Assembly (NCBI GenBank): GCA_028015205.1
Contig: CM051511.1
Location: forward strand, 31,984,001-32,048,000
DNA: 64,000 nucleotides
Reading direction: 5' to 3'
Source of the DNA: Mytilisepta virgata
Lineage: Eukaryota > Mollusca > Bivalvia > Mytilida > Mytilidae
In this document: positions 1-15,500 of the stretch, piece by piece
How positions within the stretch are numbered: the first letter of the stretch is position 1
Layout of the letters: each line of letters begins with the position of its first letter
The notes under the pieces: model-generated
Database searches by the model: none
What the model saw: the letters and a program-made list of their open reading frames with translations, nothing else
What the model was told of the DNA's origin: nothing
Position numbers and translations under genes: made by a program

Positions 1-456
1 ATAATATGATATACGTATTGACAGATAAGAGGTTTATGTATAAAATAAAGCGTCTTGACAGCAATTGAACCTTTTTTCGTTCTTCATTGTTTGGAACCGC
101 AGATCCACCTGCCCAAACCCCAACCATTGGAAATTCGATTAAAAACCTAAGGATCCTTTAATTCAATTGGGTAACATTTAATAAATTTTAATTTTTTAAA
201 GTTTTTAAAAGTTAGGAAAATAACCTAAGATCCAAAATTTAAGAAAAAAAGTCAGTCCCAAAAATATTCTGATAAAATCCAGGATTGACTATTAGCAGTG
301 GATTTTGGAAATGTGTCTATTCTAGCTCAAAAGAGAACACGCCCAGATTGCATTCTTCAAAGCTCTGTAAATATCAAATGGATGCTTTCTGAAGCATAGA
401 ATGAACAATACCAGAACTCCATAAATATCAAATGCGTAAAACGAAGGTAAACTTAC
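1..456. other. intron of the eIF4G-like gene, no further exon recognised
   Basis: This is AT-rich DNA downstream of the exon 10 donor. It contains no convincing exon, RNA gene or mobile element that I can identify. Confidence 0.5.
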
Positions 457-597
457 TGTTTCAATCAGAAGATTTACTATGCGACTTAATGTATCTTCAT
501 TGGTGATTGGTAATTCAGATATACCTTTAACAACTGTTTCAATCTCACAGCCATGTTTGAGCATGTTAAATGCCCCTATTGCTTTACGCATTATATC
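457..597 (-). CDS. exon 10: first helices of a MIF4G domain
   Basis: This exon has 47 codons, phase 0 at both ends (ATGCAG acceptor; ACA|GTAAGT donor). It encodes DIMRKAIGAFNMLKHGCEI, then a helix pair ending NEDTLSRIVNLLIETV. This matches the opening of MIF4G domains: a basic residue pair before the first helix, then helix 1b and helix 2a with the pattern D/E-x-L-x-x-I/V-x-x-L. MIF4G is the HEAT-type helical repeat that binds eIF4A. The domain must continue in exons to the left of the window; I see no further convincing exon in 1-456. Confidence 0.7.
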
Positions 598-3500
598 CTG
601 CATAAAATTGTAAAAATATATTAATATTTATAATTAAATTGTTCATAACATTCCTTCGTAACACTCCGTATATCAGCAGGCACATGCATTATGAATCAAA
701 AATTTACTTTTTAATATTTGTATTGCTTACACCATGCAATGCAAAATATACAATAATTTGTAAATCAGTCAAGTTAATGGACGAAAAGAGAGAAACTGAT
801 TCTCACAACTATACTTAACGACACAAGTTTTTTTGAGTTTTACATGTAAACGGACTAGAACAAATGAAATGCATCTAATTTTTTTAAGACACAGAGAAAC
901 ATGACATACAGACATTGTAGATTAGCTCTTAACAACCAATGTTTAAACTAGTCCTGTCAGAAAATTTTTCGCTGATGTTGGTGCAAGTGAAATAAGCGAC
1001 TTACAAAGGCCAAAGCTAATTTTTTATAGATTGTATGTTCTAACGTATCCTAAGATGAATTACCAGAATTCTGTACAGTAATTATATAAGAGCGTAAGAA
1101 CCACAAATATAAATGTGCATGCAACCTTGATGGCCTCACTGGATCTGTAAGACACGGAACAGCATAATTCCCTCTTTTTCTTCGGTGTATTGTGAAGTGT
1201 CATGTACTGTCTTTATATCTACCATAACTATTGTATCTTAAAATAGTTAAACAATCAATTACCTCTGTACTCATGTCTGTCTGAACTGTATCTATAGCCT
1301 GGGGAATGTCGTGCACATGTTTACGCCTATCCGTTGAAGGGTCCCTTCCTGGTGTGGGTACCGTTCTCGTATCTGTTTTCTTTTCTCTCGGTTTTGCTAC
1401 TTTAGGCTACCAGGTCAAAACATTGAAAATTCAAATGTTTACAAATCTTTATCAAATTATATGTTGTTTTTTTGTAATAATTACTTTGATGTTGAAATTT
1501 ATAATATAGTGAAATTTATATGTTAGAAGATTTATAATAACTTCATAGATGTTTATTGCAATTTACACGCCTGCTTATCTATCTCGTGCATAACAACTGA
1601 TAATGTTAAATATTTAAATTATCTTGCTTTATCTTAAATAATCTAAGAATGTGATTCGGTGTAATATAATTTCCATTTTAAGTATGTTCAGTTTTATTTA
1701 ATTATATTTGAGTATAGCTGCAGAATGTGCTCTAAACTAATCTTAATCTCTTTCATAGCCAATTTTTGTTCGAAACAGGTTTTTAATTATAATTGTGTTG
1801 ATCTAATTGGTGTACTACATACACTTCAAACGGGAACTCTTTCATCGAATCACATTTTCCAAATTTTGAAATTAAGGATGATCGCTGGTCTAATAGGAAA
1901 TAAACAGGATTTGAAATAGGTGTTTTAATTTGAGAGAACATATGAATAGTAAACAAATAAGCAAGAAACAAATATAGGTTCATGTGCTCATGTTAGAGCT
2001 ATAAGGCCTTGAAAAATTGCAGGACATGGGTTTTTTCTGGATTTTTCCTTGTCTTTGCATTGGCAACTTCAGTCTCTCAAAAATGTATGAAAAAATAAAA
2101 AGGATTTCGTAAGATTTTGTCAATTACCATTTTACGGTATATATGATTGAATTATAAAAGAAAAAGTAGGGGTTCATGGGCAAAAAAAAAAATTAATTTT
2201 TAGGAAATGGATAAAACCCGAGGATTTCGAAAATGTCACAAAAAGACCAAAACATGACCAGCGAAATTAATCAGCATATTAATTGTAAAAAATTAACAAT
2301 AACCAATTTGTATGAATTGAAGAGATAAGTGGACTGAAAACTGAGTTTCTAAAGACTTTTATGTGAGTTTTGGATTAGACATTACCAATACAGAATAAGA
2401 TCCGTTCATTAGACGTTAGTTACAATTCAAAATATTCGAACATGTAGCTCTTCGTGCATCTAAAGATCTCATAATTTTATAACAAGATGCCTTTCCCTAG
2501 TACATCATTTAATGTATATTATGATATTTTTTTTCAATAACACAGATGTGACATTTAAATAAAAATAATGAAAAAAATCGATGCTAGCCACGCATGTTTA
2601 TAGTAATGACTCTATGTAAAGCGGAAGTGTTGTTGCTCCGATCTGCTCGCGCCACATTCAAAGAGAGATAACACGGAAAATTAATTGTATGATTCCTATC
2701 TGTAACTTTATGATGCAGAATATCAATCAAAATCACAGTTTCTTTACTTAGAATTTATTTTGTCAGGTAAATGCAGGGATTTTTTTGTCAAGTATTTATA
2801 AAAATAAATCCCATTTTCGTATTTTGGAAAGGCTTGTTCTTTATATCGTATGTTCCTTAGAAGCAAAGAAAAGAGTTGAGCCACTTTCTCCTGTATTTTT
2901 CCCCTCATATGCCTCAAGCAATTATCTAACTTTTATCATAAAACATTGTATGCAATTAATTTTTATGACGACAAACATAAATTTTGTGACTGATCATTAA
3001 TAACATTTCTACCCAGCGAAGTCGTGTATACAGGCGATTTGGGTCAATTGGCAAGCATTTTGTACCTTTTTTGGATTATTGCAAAGAATGACACTCTTAA
3101 CCAAAACCCTTCTACTGTCATATGAAATGAAATATATAAACTAATTTACAACTAAAAATTTGTTTTGGTTCGGAGTGTCCTTCATGCTAAAAAACAGTCC
3201 TAAAGACGTTAATTTGGCATATTGGTAACTATCTCCCAAAGTGATTTTCAAGTATTTAAAAAAAATTTAGTTACTTATTTGTCTATTATTAACAAGTTTT
3301 AAGAGGCCAAATTAAAGGCTATTCCCAAAGAGTTTGGAAAAGCATTTTGGCAATGTTTGATGGCCATAGAAGTGAAATAAATGTTGGGGAAAATGGCCCT
3401 ACTTGTTTCATGAAAAAACATAAAAAGTTGGTTGATTGTTTTGAGTTAATGTGTATACAAATTCCTGTTGAAATGCCCTTTTAACTACAGACAATGGTTT

Positions 3501-6500
3501 TTTAGAAGATTTATACATGTACCTTTGGAACTATGACATATCCTTGAGTTAATCTGAACGATCCATCACGAACTAATATGTCCTCGTCCTATAAAGTACA
3601 ATATCTAAATACATACACCGAAATATTATGAATAATAAATAAATTCTATCAATATATGTAGGTTTAAAATGGAAATTGTAGCAAATTAGGCTACATGTAT
3701 ATCATATGGTCAATCTCAAAAATGTAAGAGCTTAACCTTTTGAAGAACAAATTCAAATGCCGGAACTTCAACCTTAGTCCGAAGTTAGGTTCGAGGGGGG
3801 ACTATATAGATTGCACAAAACTCACAAGTAATTTTTAAGCAATAATATATCGGCAATCAAAATAACTGGAAACTAAGCTCCCGGGTTTACCAGCAGAATC
3901 ATCTATAGTAATCATCTATAGCAGAAAACATGAATATCAATACTGACAGAGTAATATCCAATATAGGTATGTATTTCAACCTTGTAAATTCTCCAGGCCG
4001 TAATGCATATTATATGACAACAGTATATATTGATGCACAATATATGCACCTATAAGTACGTCGACTTACGGCTCGTCAAACACCAAAATGAACACTAGAG
4101 GCTCCCATGAGCCTGTATCGCTCACCTGGGCTATATCCATCTTGACTGACAGTCTGGAACACTGCTGTAAAGTTCAAATTGTCTCACTGCTTTCAAACAA
4201 GAAGACCTTTCAGTGAACATTCATATTAGGTCCTATCTTAAACTACGTTCGGCTCTGGTGGCCATCTTGGATGATGGGTGCGGTCATCGGATATAGTTCT
4301 GATAGAGAACCATCCAAGGACCATTGCTGCCAAGTTTTGTTCGAATTAGGTAAGTGGTTCCAGACAAAAATATCTTTTAGTAAATTCCACATAGGGTCCT
4401 ATGTTAAACTATATGTTTGGCTCTGGCGGTCATCTTAGATGGTGGACGGGGTCATCGGATATAATTCTGAATGAGGATCTCCTAAGTAATATTGCCGCTA
4501 TGTTTTATTTTAATTGACCAAGTGGTTTCAGACAAGAACACCTTTAAGTAAATTTCCCATAAGGTCCTAAGTTAAACTATGGTCGGCTCTGGCGGCCAGA
4601 ATTTCATAAATGCCAAAATGCTCATCCCCTCCCCAACGCACCACCCGACTCACTAAAAAATATTTAAGTCGTAACCATGACAACGATTTATGTCATGATA
4701 TATATACAAGTATTCAACACGGACTTGAGCAATTCTGCCATCAATATTCCAATCTTGATCTATTGAACGTACAAATTTCGATTATTATGCTATGTTACAA
4801 ATGTATACATACACCTCATATAAGAATCAATTATTCTCATTGGTGGAAAAAGTCGTGAGTTTTTTTCAACCATAACCTCATTTCAAAAACGAGGTATCAG
4901 CCATATGCTCTTTTTTTATCTTCGGCAAATGGGTATTTGCGAAACATAATTTCTTCTGCAGAACAGGTATAACGTCTTTATTATCACCGCGTTTTTCGGG
5001 ATATTTGCGAAAAATGCTAGTCTTGAGACTAAATATCTTGGCGGCTTGGGATATTTTACTGTCTCTCGACTATTTTGTTCACAACAATCCCTCACGGTCA
5101 TAAAATATCGGTTTATCAAATTCTGAAAGTCTAAATGATAACCCAAACTAATTTGATTTTAAATGCCAAAAACTGCATGAATGCTAATTCTAAAATCCAA
5201 CAAAGGACTGAGCTTTGTATCTCTAACTTAAAGTATCCGGACCATAAATGACCACGTGATTATTCAAAAGTCCCCGGATGTTCCATACAACGCAATTAAA
5301 ATGACCTGGGTAATTATCGAAAAACTTCGGAAATTCCAATATAACTAACTTATTTTTACAGACTCTGCATATAAGCAACAAAGTGTGTTTCAACTTGAGA
5401 AAAATATATATACAAAATTCCAGCTTTAAATTGTTTGGTTCAGCCATTCACGGTCAAAAAGAGACACAATTTTCGATCATGATCTATTATGGTCCGGATA
5501 CCTTAACAACATTTGTACTTATTAAAAAACAGTAGTTTGAAAGAACAAGAAAAATACACAAAACATTGTTTTAAAATTAAAATACTAGCAAAACAATTTA
5601 AAAAAAAAACACGTCATGAATGTGAGCCACAAAATTTTACGAGGTCAAATCAATAGGCTAAGCAAGCTTCGTGTAAATCTAATAAAAAACCAAACTGTCA
5701 AGCTAAAAAATACATACCACGGCATCTACTATTATTTCCGGTATGTGATCAATATCAGGCCTGCGCTTGGAAAATACTGATTTCTGCAATCTTAGTAAAG
5801 TTTTTCTGTCGTAGCTGATCCTGTGTTGCTGTATTCTCTCTGTTTGAAAGAAATATTGTATTAATTTTAGAATTATTATTTGAACAATAAGCCTTTAGAA
5901 TATAAAATTATGATTTCGATATGTATTTATCATCAAAAAATGAAGACATGAAACATAGTACTTTTGTTGGTATGATTCCATTAAGGGTCATCCATAATTG
6001 TCAACACTTTTCATGAGTTTACAAAACGCACGCTAGGAGGAAGCAGATTTTAAGCGTACGCTTTAAAAAAAGGCCCCTAAATATCAGAAAATTCAGAAAA
6101 ATAGAGATTACAAGCTGGTGATATTTATGTACATTGTAAGTCATAATGCTGTCAAAGTTCTGAACAGTATATACGGCGACAAAAAGCCAACCATCTGCAA
6201 ATCACTCAAGCATGTCAACATACATGTATGACTGATGCTCTTGACTTGTTCATTCATTTTGAAGGGATGTAACGATGCCTGTAGATCCTCTTTCCTGGTA
6301 AGTTGTTCACAGAAACAATGGTTTATAATGTTGATATACATTTTTTTGAAAAGAAGGGGGGGGGGGGGTGTTGTTTTCTATCCAATAAAATATACTTGCG
6401 TATATGAGATAAAGCAGATTTTCATATTTTCACCTCTGAGACAAAATATTCCACCACAGTGCCATTTAAAATAAATTATTAGATTCAGTCGCCACTGACG

Positions 6501-9500
6501 CGTCTTCGTCTGTCACATCTTGTCTTTTGTGTCTGGTGAAGTCATTCTTCGATCGCGTGATTTCGTAGGGGTGAGAAACGGGATTTTCGGAGGGGTGTGA
6601 TACGGGATCAGGTCGTGATTATATGAATATCGTCACGGCATAAGTGATATGGACTATGTGCTTCTCTCAATAATATATATACAGAAAACCCATATTTATT
6701 ACTAAAGATATGATAAATAAATTGATTTGTCAATCATTAGCCAAGGCTCGGACTTTAAAACTAGTAATAGATAAATCCGACAATGCACTGTTAACGATGT
6801 AAGAATCTTCAATTAATCAATCGAATATTGTACGATATATTATTACATATGTACGGGTACATCTTCTTACCTGACATTTTCTTTGCTGCTCCAAAATTCA
6901 AATCCGAAGTGTCCTCTTCCACCTGCATGGAAGGTGACTTTCCGAAACGATCTTTTCTGCTGGCCTTTGTTTTTGTTGGATTTGTACTAATTTTAGGGTA
7001 AGTTACGGAATCATCGATGTGCATTGGTTCGACATCCTTAAATTAGAGAATTAAAGAATACAGTGAATGGTCGAGGTCGAATTCCCCAGAAACGTCTATA
7101 AGTACTAATGGACTTTTTTATCACTAGTAACAAACCTTTGACCTTGAACGACCATTCTGGTCTTGTTTATTCTTATTTTATCTTGACCATATGTTCAAGC
7201 AAAATCAAGATAGCAAAATTTAATAAAGATTTTTTCTTGCAGCCAATCAAGATCGGTCGAGACAAGTTTAGATCAATTCAGCACAGGTAAAGTGAAACAT
7301 TGTATAATTTATTCTTAACTGTTATGAACTGGTCTTAACCAGTCTTAATTGACTGCAAGGCAATATATATCTTGTTTCGATCTTGTTATAATTATCTTGA
7401 TTTGTTCTGACATATTAGAAATCGTAAAAATTAAGACAACCAAGATAAAACAAGACAAAAATGGCCAGTCTAGATTAAAGGTGTGCTACCAGTGTATACT
7501 TTAGAAATTAGAATTACTGTTTTTAATAAAAAAAAAAACAATTAATAACGATGACACACAATTTAACGACTTTTCCTTCATCACTGTTTTAAGCCGGCCG
7601 GTCGTCCGTTCACTGTACATCGCCATACAAATAATCGCATTTTCCCCAAATGGTAACTAAAAGGTTAAGACACAAGATAAAATGGTTGCTTTATTTTATA
7701 CAATGTAAGCTATACCTTATAACATTTTCTGAGACATGACTCTCCTTTTTGGATAAATATTCACTATGACAGTTAAGAGCAGTAAAAGAGTTCCTTACAG
7801 CTTTGCTCAGGCCTGGGGCGGTTTATTTGTTGATTTTTTTATGATGACAATATACAATTTATTTTTATATTTATTTCAGATTTTCATCAGTGACAGCTAC
7901 TTTTGGAGGATCTACAGGAAGTACTCCGTTTACAGAGAGTGCAGTCTTTATTTCAAACACTGAAGAAGTAGATTTATTAAATTTTGTGGCTGTTTCCATG
8001 GTATCCGATCGGTTGGAGAAAAATTTGATGGATGAGTGGATGAATTATTGTTTAAAATCCAGTAGCAACCATTAATTATATATATCAGGACGAGGATATA
8101 CATCGTATTAATATGATGTGAATATGAGCCTTGCCTTTTACAAGACTGACACGCTGAGCTGGATTTTTAATGTGCTAGCACACGAGGTAACATTCCGCAG
8201 GAAGACATATCAACCCACAGTCCTTTGCTCTTACTACTAGATTCCGCGTGCTTGAGTAGCAACAAATGCCAATTTTAATATCTTTGGTTTGACCCGGATC
8301 AAACCCGTGACCTTCCGCACTCAAAGCGAGCACGCTACCACGAGACCACCGAGGCGGTGAGGCAAATTTGATAATCCACGTATAATTTATTGTTGTCATT
8401 TGCTGTCAGGTTGATCAAATTACCCTTCGATTTTGCCGATGCTTTCCGAAGATTATGTGAACAAACCACCACTAACGTCTGCAATATTCTGCGTAAAATT
8501 AACTCTTTAGGATGTTTGCTGCTCAGTTTCAAAATAACAAGCTTTTCATAAAACTGGTAAATATTTATAGTGGGTTAATAAAGGAACTAAAAGAGCGAAT
8601 AAAATTTATAGATCCATGTGCTTGTTTTCGAGATATAAGACATTTAAAATATGACTGGAAAAATATGCTCTCTTGATTTTACATAGCTTTATCATTGACA
8701 AGTTTTATTTCTTAAATACCATTAAATAATAACAAGGATTTTATAAGATTGTTACAAATGGCTTATTATTCTGCATGTAAAAGATTTATGAAAAGAAAAA
8801 TGGGTGTTAGCGGGAAAATAATTTAAGGCATTCAAATGGATAAAAGAAGATGATTCTGAACACCTGACAAAAATTCAAAAACATGACCAGCGAACATCCT
8901 TAACGAGAACTTACAGCAGGGATAAATGTCAGGTTTCTACATGAATCAACGGGGATAGTCAAGAGGTTGATATTTTTTTTCAATTGTGACGTATTGATAT
9001 CGATTAATTGTATTCATATGAAAGAATTGAGAAGGTCAATACTGGGTGTGTAGCGAAATATAGATACTACGACATATTTGAAACTGTTGAAAACATTAGA
9101 CATCAGAGACAACAGAATCTTACTTCACGAGCAGTTGTTTATCATATTTCTACAGTATCGATAGTTAAACATTCGAATTCCTCGCCAAGGCTCGAAATGT
9201 GGTATAGCTATCTCGACTGTAGGAACACGATAATCAGCTGCTCGCAAATTAAGATTCTATATTTTCAGAGATATTGACAACGCGATAGAATACATAAGGA
9301 AACCGCATATTTTCTAAAAACACTCTATACACTCAGTTTGTTTATTGTTAACAGACATTTCAAATTTTATTAGACAAAAAAGTAAACCTTTGTGAAAACT
9401 AAGGGGTATCTAGTGCGTAGATATGTCCTTAAACGGTTTTGGCTTTACCATGTACGCAATTTTTGTTCGCCTCAACAAAGTTGAGGGGGACTATTGGAGT

Positions 9501-12500
9501 GACACAACCTCCCACTAAAATTAGGACACTTTGACCTAAGTATTGTGCTTCATTGACTTAGGTTACGTTTTACGTCCCAGTTCATTTCTCCAATACCAAG
9601 GGACCTACAATCGTATTACTTGGTATCATGGTGCATCTCGGGGAGTAATATAGCCTCCGACCAAAATTATGGCACTCTGACCTACTTATCGCGCTTCATT
9701 TACTTAGTGTAAGAAAACTTATCACAAAATACCGAAATAAATTTGATGCACTGTATGGTCATTTCGTTGAAATTAGTGGGGGAACGAGGCGAACTTTGTG
9801 TTATCGTAGGTTTCTGGTTTAATTGGCTCATCAACGTTTTTTTATCATTGTTTTGGTTTTCAACATTTAAGGCCTTTATCGCAACTGGTGAATCTTAATT
9901 CAAGGAAGTATGCACATCTTGTGTATCAAAATAGTATGGTACAATGTTTTGATAGCAGAAGCTGTGTTATATAGACAGCTTTAATGAGATATTACAACGA
10001 ATGGCTAAGCAATACCGTAATAAAGTTTTTGCTGATAAAAAATTAAAATGTGACTTTGTGATAGTTGAAGAGACTTCTAGTAGTAACTTATTTTTACCTG
10101 AACTCTATCAAACATTTCCTTTCTTTTTGAACCGTCATCATCAAGATCTGTTTTCACATTTTCCGTCTTCAAAGAAGACGCTCTATCACTGACAGTACTT
10201 TCAGAGACTTTGGTATCCGTTTTATTTCTAAAAGCTGATGATGACGCAGTTGCAGATGGATAAGCTAATTTTGAGTCAGCATATGACAAATAAATATTGT
10301 TTCCTTGACCGTAAGTATTCTGCATACCATGTGACATTGCAGGATCACATGATAATCCTCCAAACAAATTATTGTTAGGTTTCTGTCCATATACGGGTGC
10401 TCCCTTATCCTCCTTTGAATGTGGGTAAGAAAGTACTGGAATATTCGGATAAACTTGCTGTGCATGCTGCATGTATAACAAAGAGGCTGACTCAGGTTGT
10501 AATGGAGATGAAATAATTGAATGGTGTTGTTTGTTAGATGGCGATATTGGTGAAATATTCGCCTGTTGTTGTTGGTAAAATGATGCTAGTCTATTGTTTT
10601 GTTGTCGCATGTACGGGTTTTGACTTGTTGTTGATAAAGGTGTCTGCTGAGTTCCATCGGTAGCAAATTGTTGTTGATACTTTGTATGCAGGTTTTGCAT
10701 CGGTTTAACGACAGTTGTTGGTTTAACCATTCCAACATGTTGCACAGACGGTTTATCATCTGGATAACCTATATATTGTTGAGCAACAGTAATAATTTTC
10801 TTGGCTTCGGGTAATATATCTGTTTCAAGCTTTCTTGGTTGAACATTCAATTTCGTAGAAGACGAATGTTCGTTGGATGCATTTAAAGTACTCTCAATCT
10901 TGGGTTTTAATTTTGTTATCTGTGGTTTTGAATCTTTGAAATACGATTCACTTGTAATGCAATCAGGATCAATTTGTGATACTGTGGAGTCCCGTTTTGG
11001 TGAACTTGTTGCCACTGTGAATTTATCACTCCTTTCGCTCTCTATTCTGTAGGACGGAATGCTAGTTCCAGTTCCTATTTTATTTTTTTCTGTATCTTTT
11101 TCGAACTTCTCTGACATACGTGGAGAAAGACTTGATCGCTGACCAGACAATACTCTAGCTCCTGATATTTGCATCTATCAAGTACATAATGGTATATAAA
11201 ATTAAAATTAAAGAATTATTTTCAAAAATGAAATAACTGTGATATTATAAATATATACATTATAGCATGTATATTCTTCTTTATTTTGATACAATTTATA
11301 TTTCTCCATACATTTAAAGAGACTTTGGCGAGATGCTCGATTAATGAAAATTCATCGTCATTGCTTGAATGTTACACCAAAACTTATGTCGGCTATATCA
11401 AGAAGTTGTGACTAACTGAGTCTTGCTCAATTTAAACAAAACAGTAATTTTATATTTACAAAGATCTTACACAGAATATTAAGCTGGTTTATGAGAACAA
11501 AATCAAGAAATTATGATTTATTTTGGTAAAGAAATGCCAAAAATAAGATTTCAACAAAGATACTGCCGTCTAAAATACGGTTTTGTTTTTCTAGAACATT
11601 AATTCTACATTCTATTTCTCCCTTTTCAACTCCAAATTCGAAAATTTTACTTTTGCTTAGCGCTTATCCAGACCGTTTTTGAAGTATGAGGTCCATTTTT
11701 TTGGGTATATTTTTTGTAGCTGAAAACATTACAGATAAGATACGCTGGATACTGTTTTTGACAAAAATGATCACTTTCATAATTGTTAGCATTTCTTTTT
11801 CATAACCGAATTTTTTTGTTATTGAATATTGCTAATTGCTTAATCATCCTTTGCTATTATGAAGAAACATTAGTTTTCTTAATCCTATTGTTACCTCACG
11901 CAGATTCTCCTCTATTTTTGTATTTAGTTGTCGAGTTGAATTTCCAGTACATATTTTAGGTTGCACCAATGTTTTATCACCAGACAGGTAACCGGATTCT
12001 GGCTTATTAGTTGAAGGAGTTTTATTCAAAGCCATTTGTGTATGTAATTCCATTTGCGCTTTATTTGTCTTCATCCATGTCATCATATCAGCATCAATTA
12101 TGAAGGGAGAAAATGATTTATCTACAAACGTATCGTCATCTTTCTTATCTTTGGATGGGATTTCTGATTTCTCACCAGTTTTTGTTACATAATCTTTTAA
12201 CTTTGATTGGTTACCAACGACCGTTGTCTTGGTTTCTGCGCATGTTTTTGAAACTTTTTCAAACAGTCGAGATGGTCCTGAATTTTCAGAGTCTTTTGAA
12301 TTTCCACTTTTCAGAAAACTCGGAGGCACCCAAACCTCAGGCTCTTCATCTGGTATATCAGCGTCATAATTCACATGTTTCTTTTCAGCATAACTATCAG
12401 TTTGTGTCATGTTAACAGTTCCTCTGTCAGCATAATTTTCAAAATGCAACTGTTGTCTTGCTGGTACTTTGTCGGTTCTTAAGGCGTTTGTATCGACCGC

Positions 12501-15500
12501 TGGACTTGATACTGGTTCTATGTTAACTGTTTGAGAAGCTTGGTCTTTTCGAACAGACTGAAACAAAAACAAATGTATAATCTATAATTATGACAAGAAA
12601 ACTAACTGGAAATTTTTTAAACCAAAGCGATTGAAAATTCACGACTCATCACTTGTCCTCAAGGCCTGATTTAAGTTTCTTAAATCGATAAAAAAATAAA
12701 AAATACCGGTTTAGCTGTATAGTAAATAGGTTATCATTTAATTTAGTTTACAATAAGGAAAATACTGTACAAGGTCAGTACTGTACTTTTAGACCTTCAG
12801 CACAACTGATAAATCGTAAATCGACGACAGTTGAGGATTTTGTCCATAAACATTGGCATCATAGAATTTACTATATATACGTTTTTGTATTAACATGTAA
12901 ATTAATACTGATTCCATGGCAATTTTGCTTATATCATAGTCAATTACCTTTCTCTTTTCTATAGATGAAGTATTTGCCGTATTGGCTGCAGCCACTGTCA
13001 ACAACATAGCTATCACATGGTCACAATAACCTGTATCCCTAACAAACAAAAATCAGTACAGAAATTCCAAATTCTTATTTATAATTTACTATAAAATATA
13101 AAATAATTTTTCAAAGGATATCTATGAGTTTTCTGGGTTATTATAAAAATTGTAAAATATAAATAAGGCAATGTTATCGCTTTACCATTATTGCCTTTAA
13201 AAAAGGATGTAAACTAACTCTGTAAAAGAGATATTCATAAACTAGCAATGTTACTGACGACAGTGAGGGTATGGATTTGGGGACGGAGAGTGAGACGCTT
13301 TTCAATTATATATGCTATTATATTTCGTAGCAATGTTGACTGACATTTTCTTAACCATCAGGAGCGCACAAAGAATATTCTTTCATAAGGCTTTGTTTAC
13401 TGATTTTATCAACCTATATTTTTCAAATATCTACATTTCTTCTTCATGAAAATCAAATGGTCTTTTCCTTTACCTTTTGTGAATTATTGTATTAATAACC
13501 TTGTTTTGAAGGAATCCGTCAGTGTGTTACCGAGACAGACTCAATTTTCACAAACTGAATGAAGTCCCATGGACTGTGTAAAGTCATGGATTCCCAGCTA
13601 TATATAGGCTAACGTTATTCATCGAAAACAGAACGGAAAAGGAAGTCTCGACGTTTACCAATGAGAATGGACTTCCAAATCAAGATTGGACTTATTATCA
13701 TGCAATGTTTATATGTACATCTAAATTACTGACTACTAGTATGCTCTAATGTTTTCTCTTTTTTTTCTAGTTTTGAATTCTTATCATTTGTTTTCTTCAG
13801 ATATACATATATTTTTAATTTAGAGAATATTCAATCCTCCATCCCCCCCCCTTTCCCCCGAGGAGAATTTTACAAATTCTGGATTTTTTTTCAAAACCAT
13901 TCATTACTTTCCATACTATCCTCGATAAAACGATGAAACATGTAAGCAAATTAAATACCGCAAAACATGTCTTATGTGACTTTCCATGAGAGAGCAAAAT
14001 TATGGTCACTAAAGACAGGTGGTCTTTATATACAGTTTAATTTTAAATAGAATGCACTACAAAGGTAATTTGAAATGATGGTCTTTTAAGACAGGTTATT
14101 GCTTAATACAGGTGGTTACTAAAGCAGGTTTTACTGTATAGTCAAATCTTACAGTAGATTCAAAACAGAGACGGCATGAATTCAGATTCATGTACCTAAT
14201 TCCTTGCTTACGGTACAAATTATTGATTAACATTCGTTAGGTACCCTCTGACCAAAAGTTTTGAAACATTTTGAGCAGTTAAACCAAACGGGCCTATATA
14301 GTATATACAAAGTTCAAATAAGTTATTAGCAGAATTCCAACATTTATCAACTGAAAATTTAAACACTGTGACAGATAACCTTTTTTTTTGTTCTCACTGT
14401 CTATGATGTTACTCAGCGCCATATACTTGTGCACATGCAGCTGTAAAAAATTTTGACTGTTATCATTTACCATTATTGATACGGATTCCTCAGTGTATTA
14501 GTTTCATTAGAAAATTACAGACACTAAAAATACTATTTTTCATACACTTCCATTGTTTCTGTTTAAGTACTATTGACCGGTCAATAGTACTTTCATAAAA
14601 AAAAACTATTGGACCCGGCTGTATGATATTCTTTCGCGGGATTTTTAAACATTACGCGCTTTCCCGCCAAATTTCTTTCGAATGTGTCTAGTTTTATCAT
14701 ATCGTTAAGTAAACGTCCGAGAACATCAAAAATATTGAATAGAGGCATCCAGGTGGGAAGGATCTGCTGCCCTATAACGGAGGAGATTATAAACAAGATA
14801 TATTAGACAACAGCGATGCGAAAAAGACATCAGTAAATTTTCTTTCGGTATAATAAAACACTTATTGACTGTATATTCGGGAATAGTAAGTTTATTGTCC
14901 CCTCGATACCAACTATTGCCCTTGGCTACGCCTCGGGGCAATAGTTGGTATCTCGGGGACAATAAACTTATTATTCCGCTCATACCGAGTCAATAAGTAT
15001 ATAATATCACCAGACGTATGACAATAAATGCTGGTGAAATTTCCCGCCAAAAACGTTCGGTAGACCTCTCTGAGTTTTATATTGTCATTAGAGAAAAGGA
15101 TTCTAAAACTCTTAGCGAGTTAATTATGAAATTTATCCACTCTCGGTAATTTCAATTTTCATTTTGTAAACTGCTCCGACAAGCAACGCAGTTTAAAAAT
15201 GAAAATTTAATTATCTCGAGTTGATAAATTTCATAAGGAACTGGTCATTGTTGTAGAATCTATATGTCTGAAACATTCACTTTCGTTCAAAAATATAAAT
15301 TTTATAATTTATACTCATCATTCTTACGAAATAAAAAGTAATAAGCAATCTTACTTTGTACACGAACAACCCGATGAGTGTATTTCTCCGCCATCTTGAA
15401 TTAGGCTCCAAACAGTTTCGACATTCTTTCTGTTGTTTGTGGTTAAAAAGCAGTTGCCTTTTATGTAATTGTATCCTTGATCGAGTTTATGGAATTTCAG

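Noticed and set aside
7880..7985. Exon-like stretch with acceptor TTATTTCAG on the plus strand, and an open minus-strand frame (SVFEIKTALSVNGVLPVDPP)
   Set aside because: On the minus strand no in-phase donor fits between exons 5 and 6 (a multiple of three is needed), and on the plus strand no partner exon is seen.
12113..12415. 100-codon plus-strand ORF
   Set aside because: Antisense shadow of exon 4.
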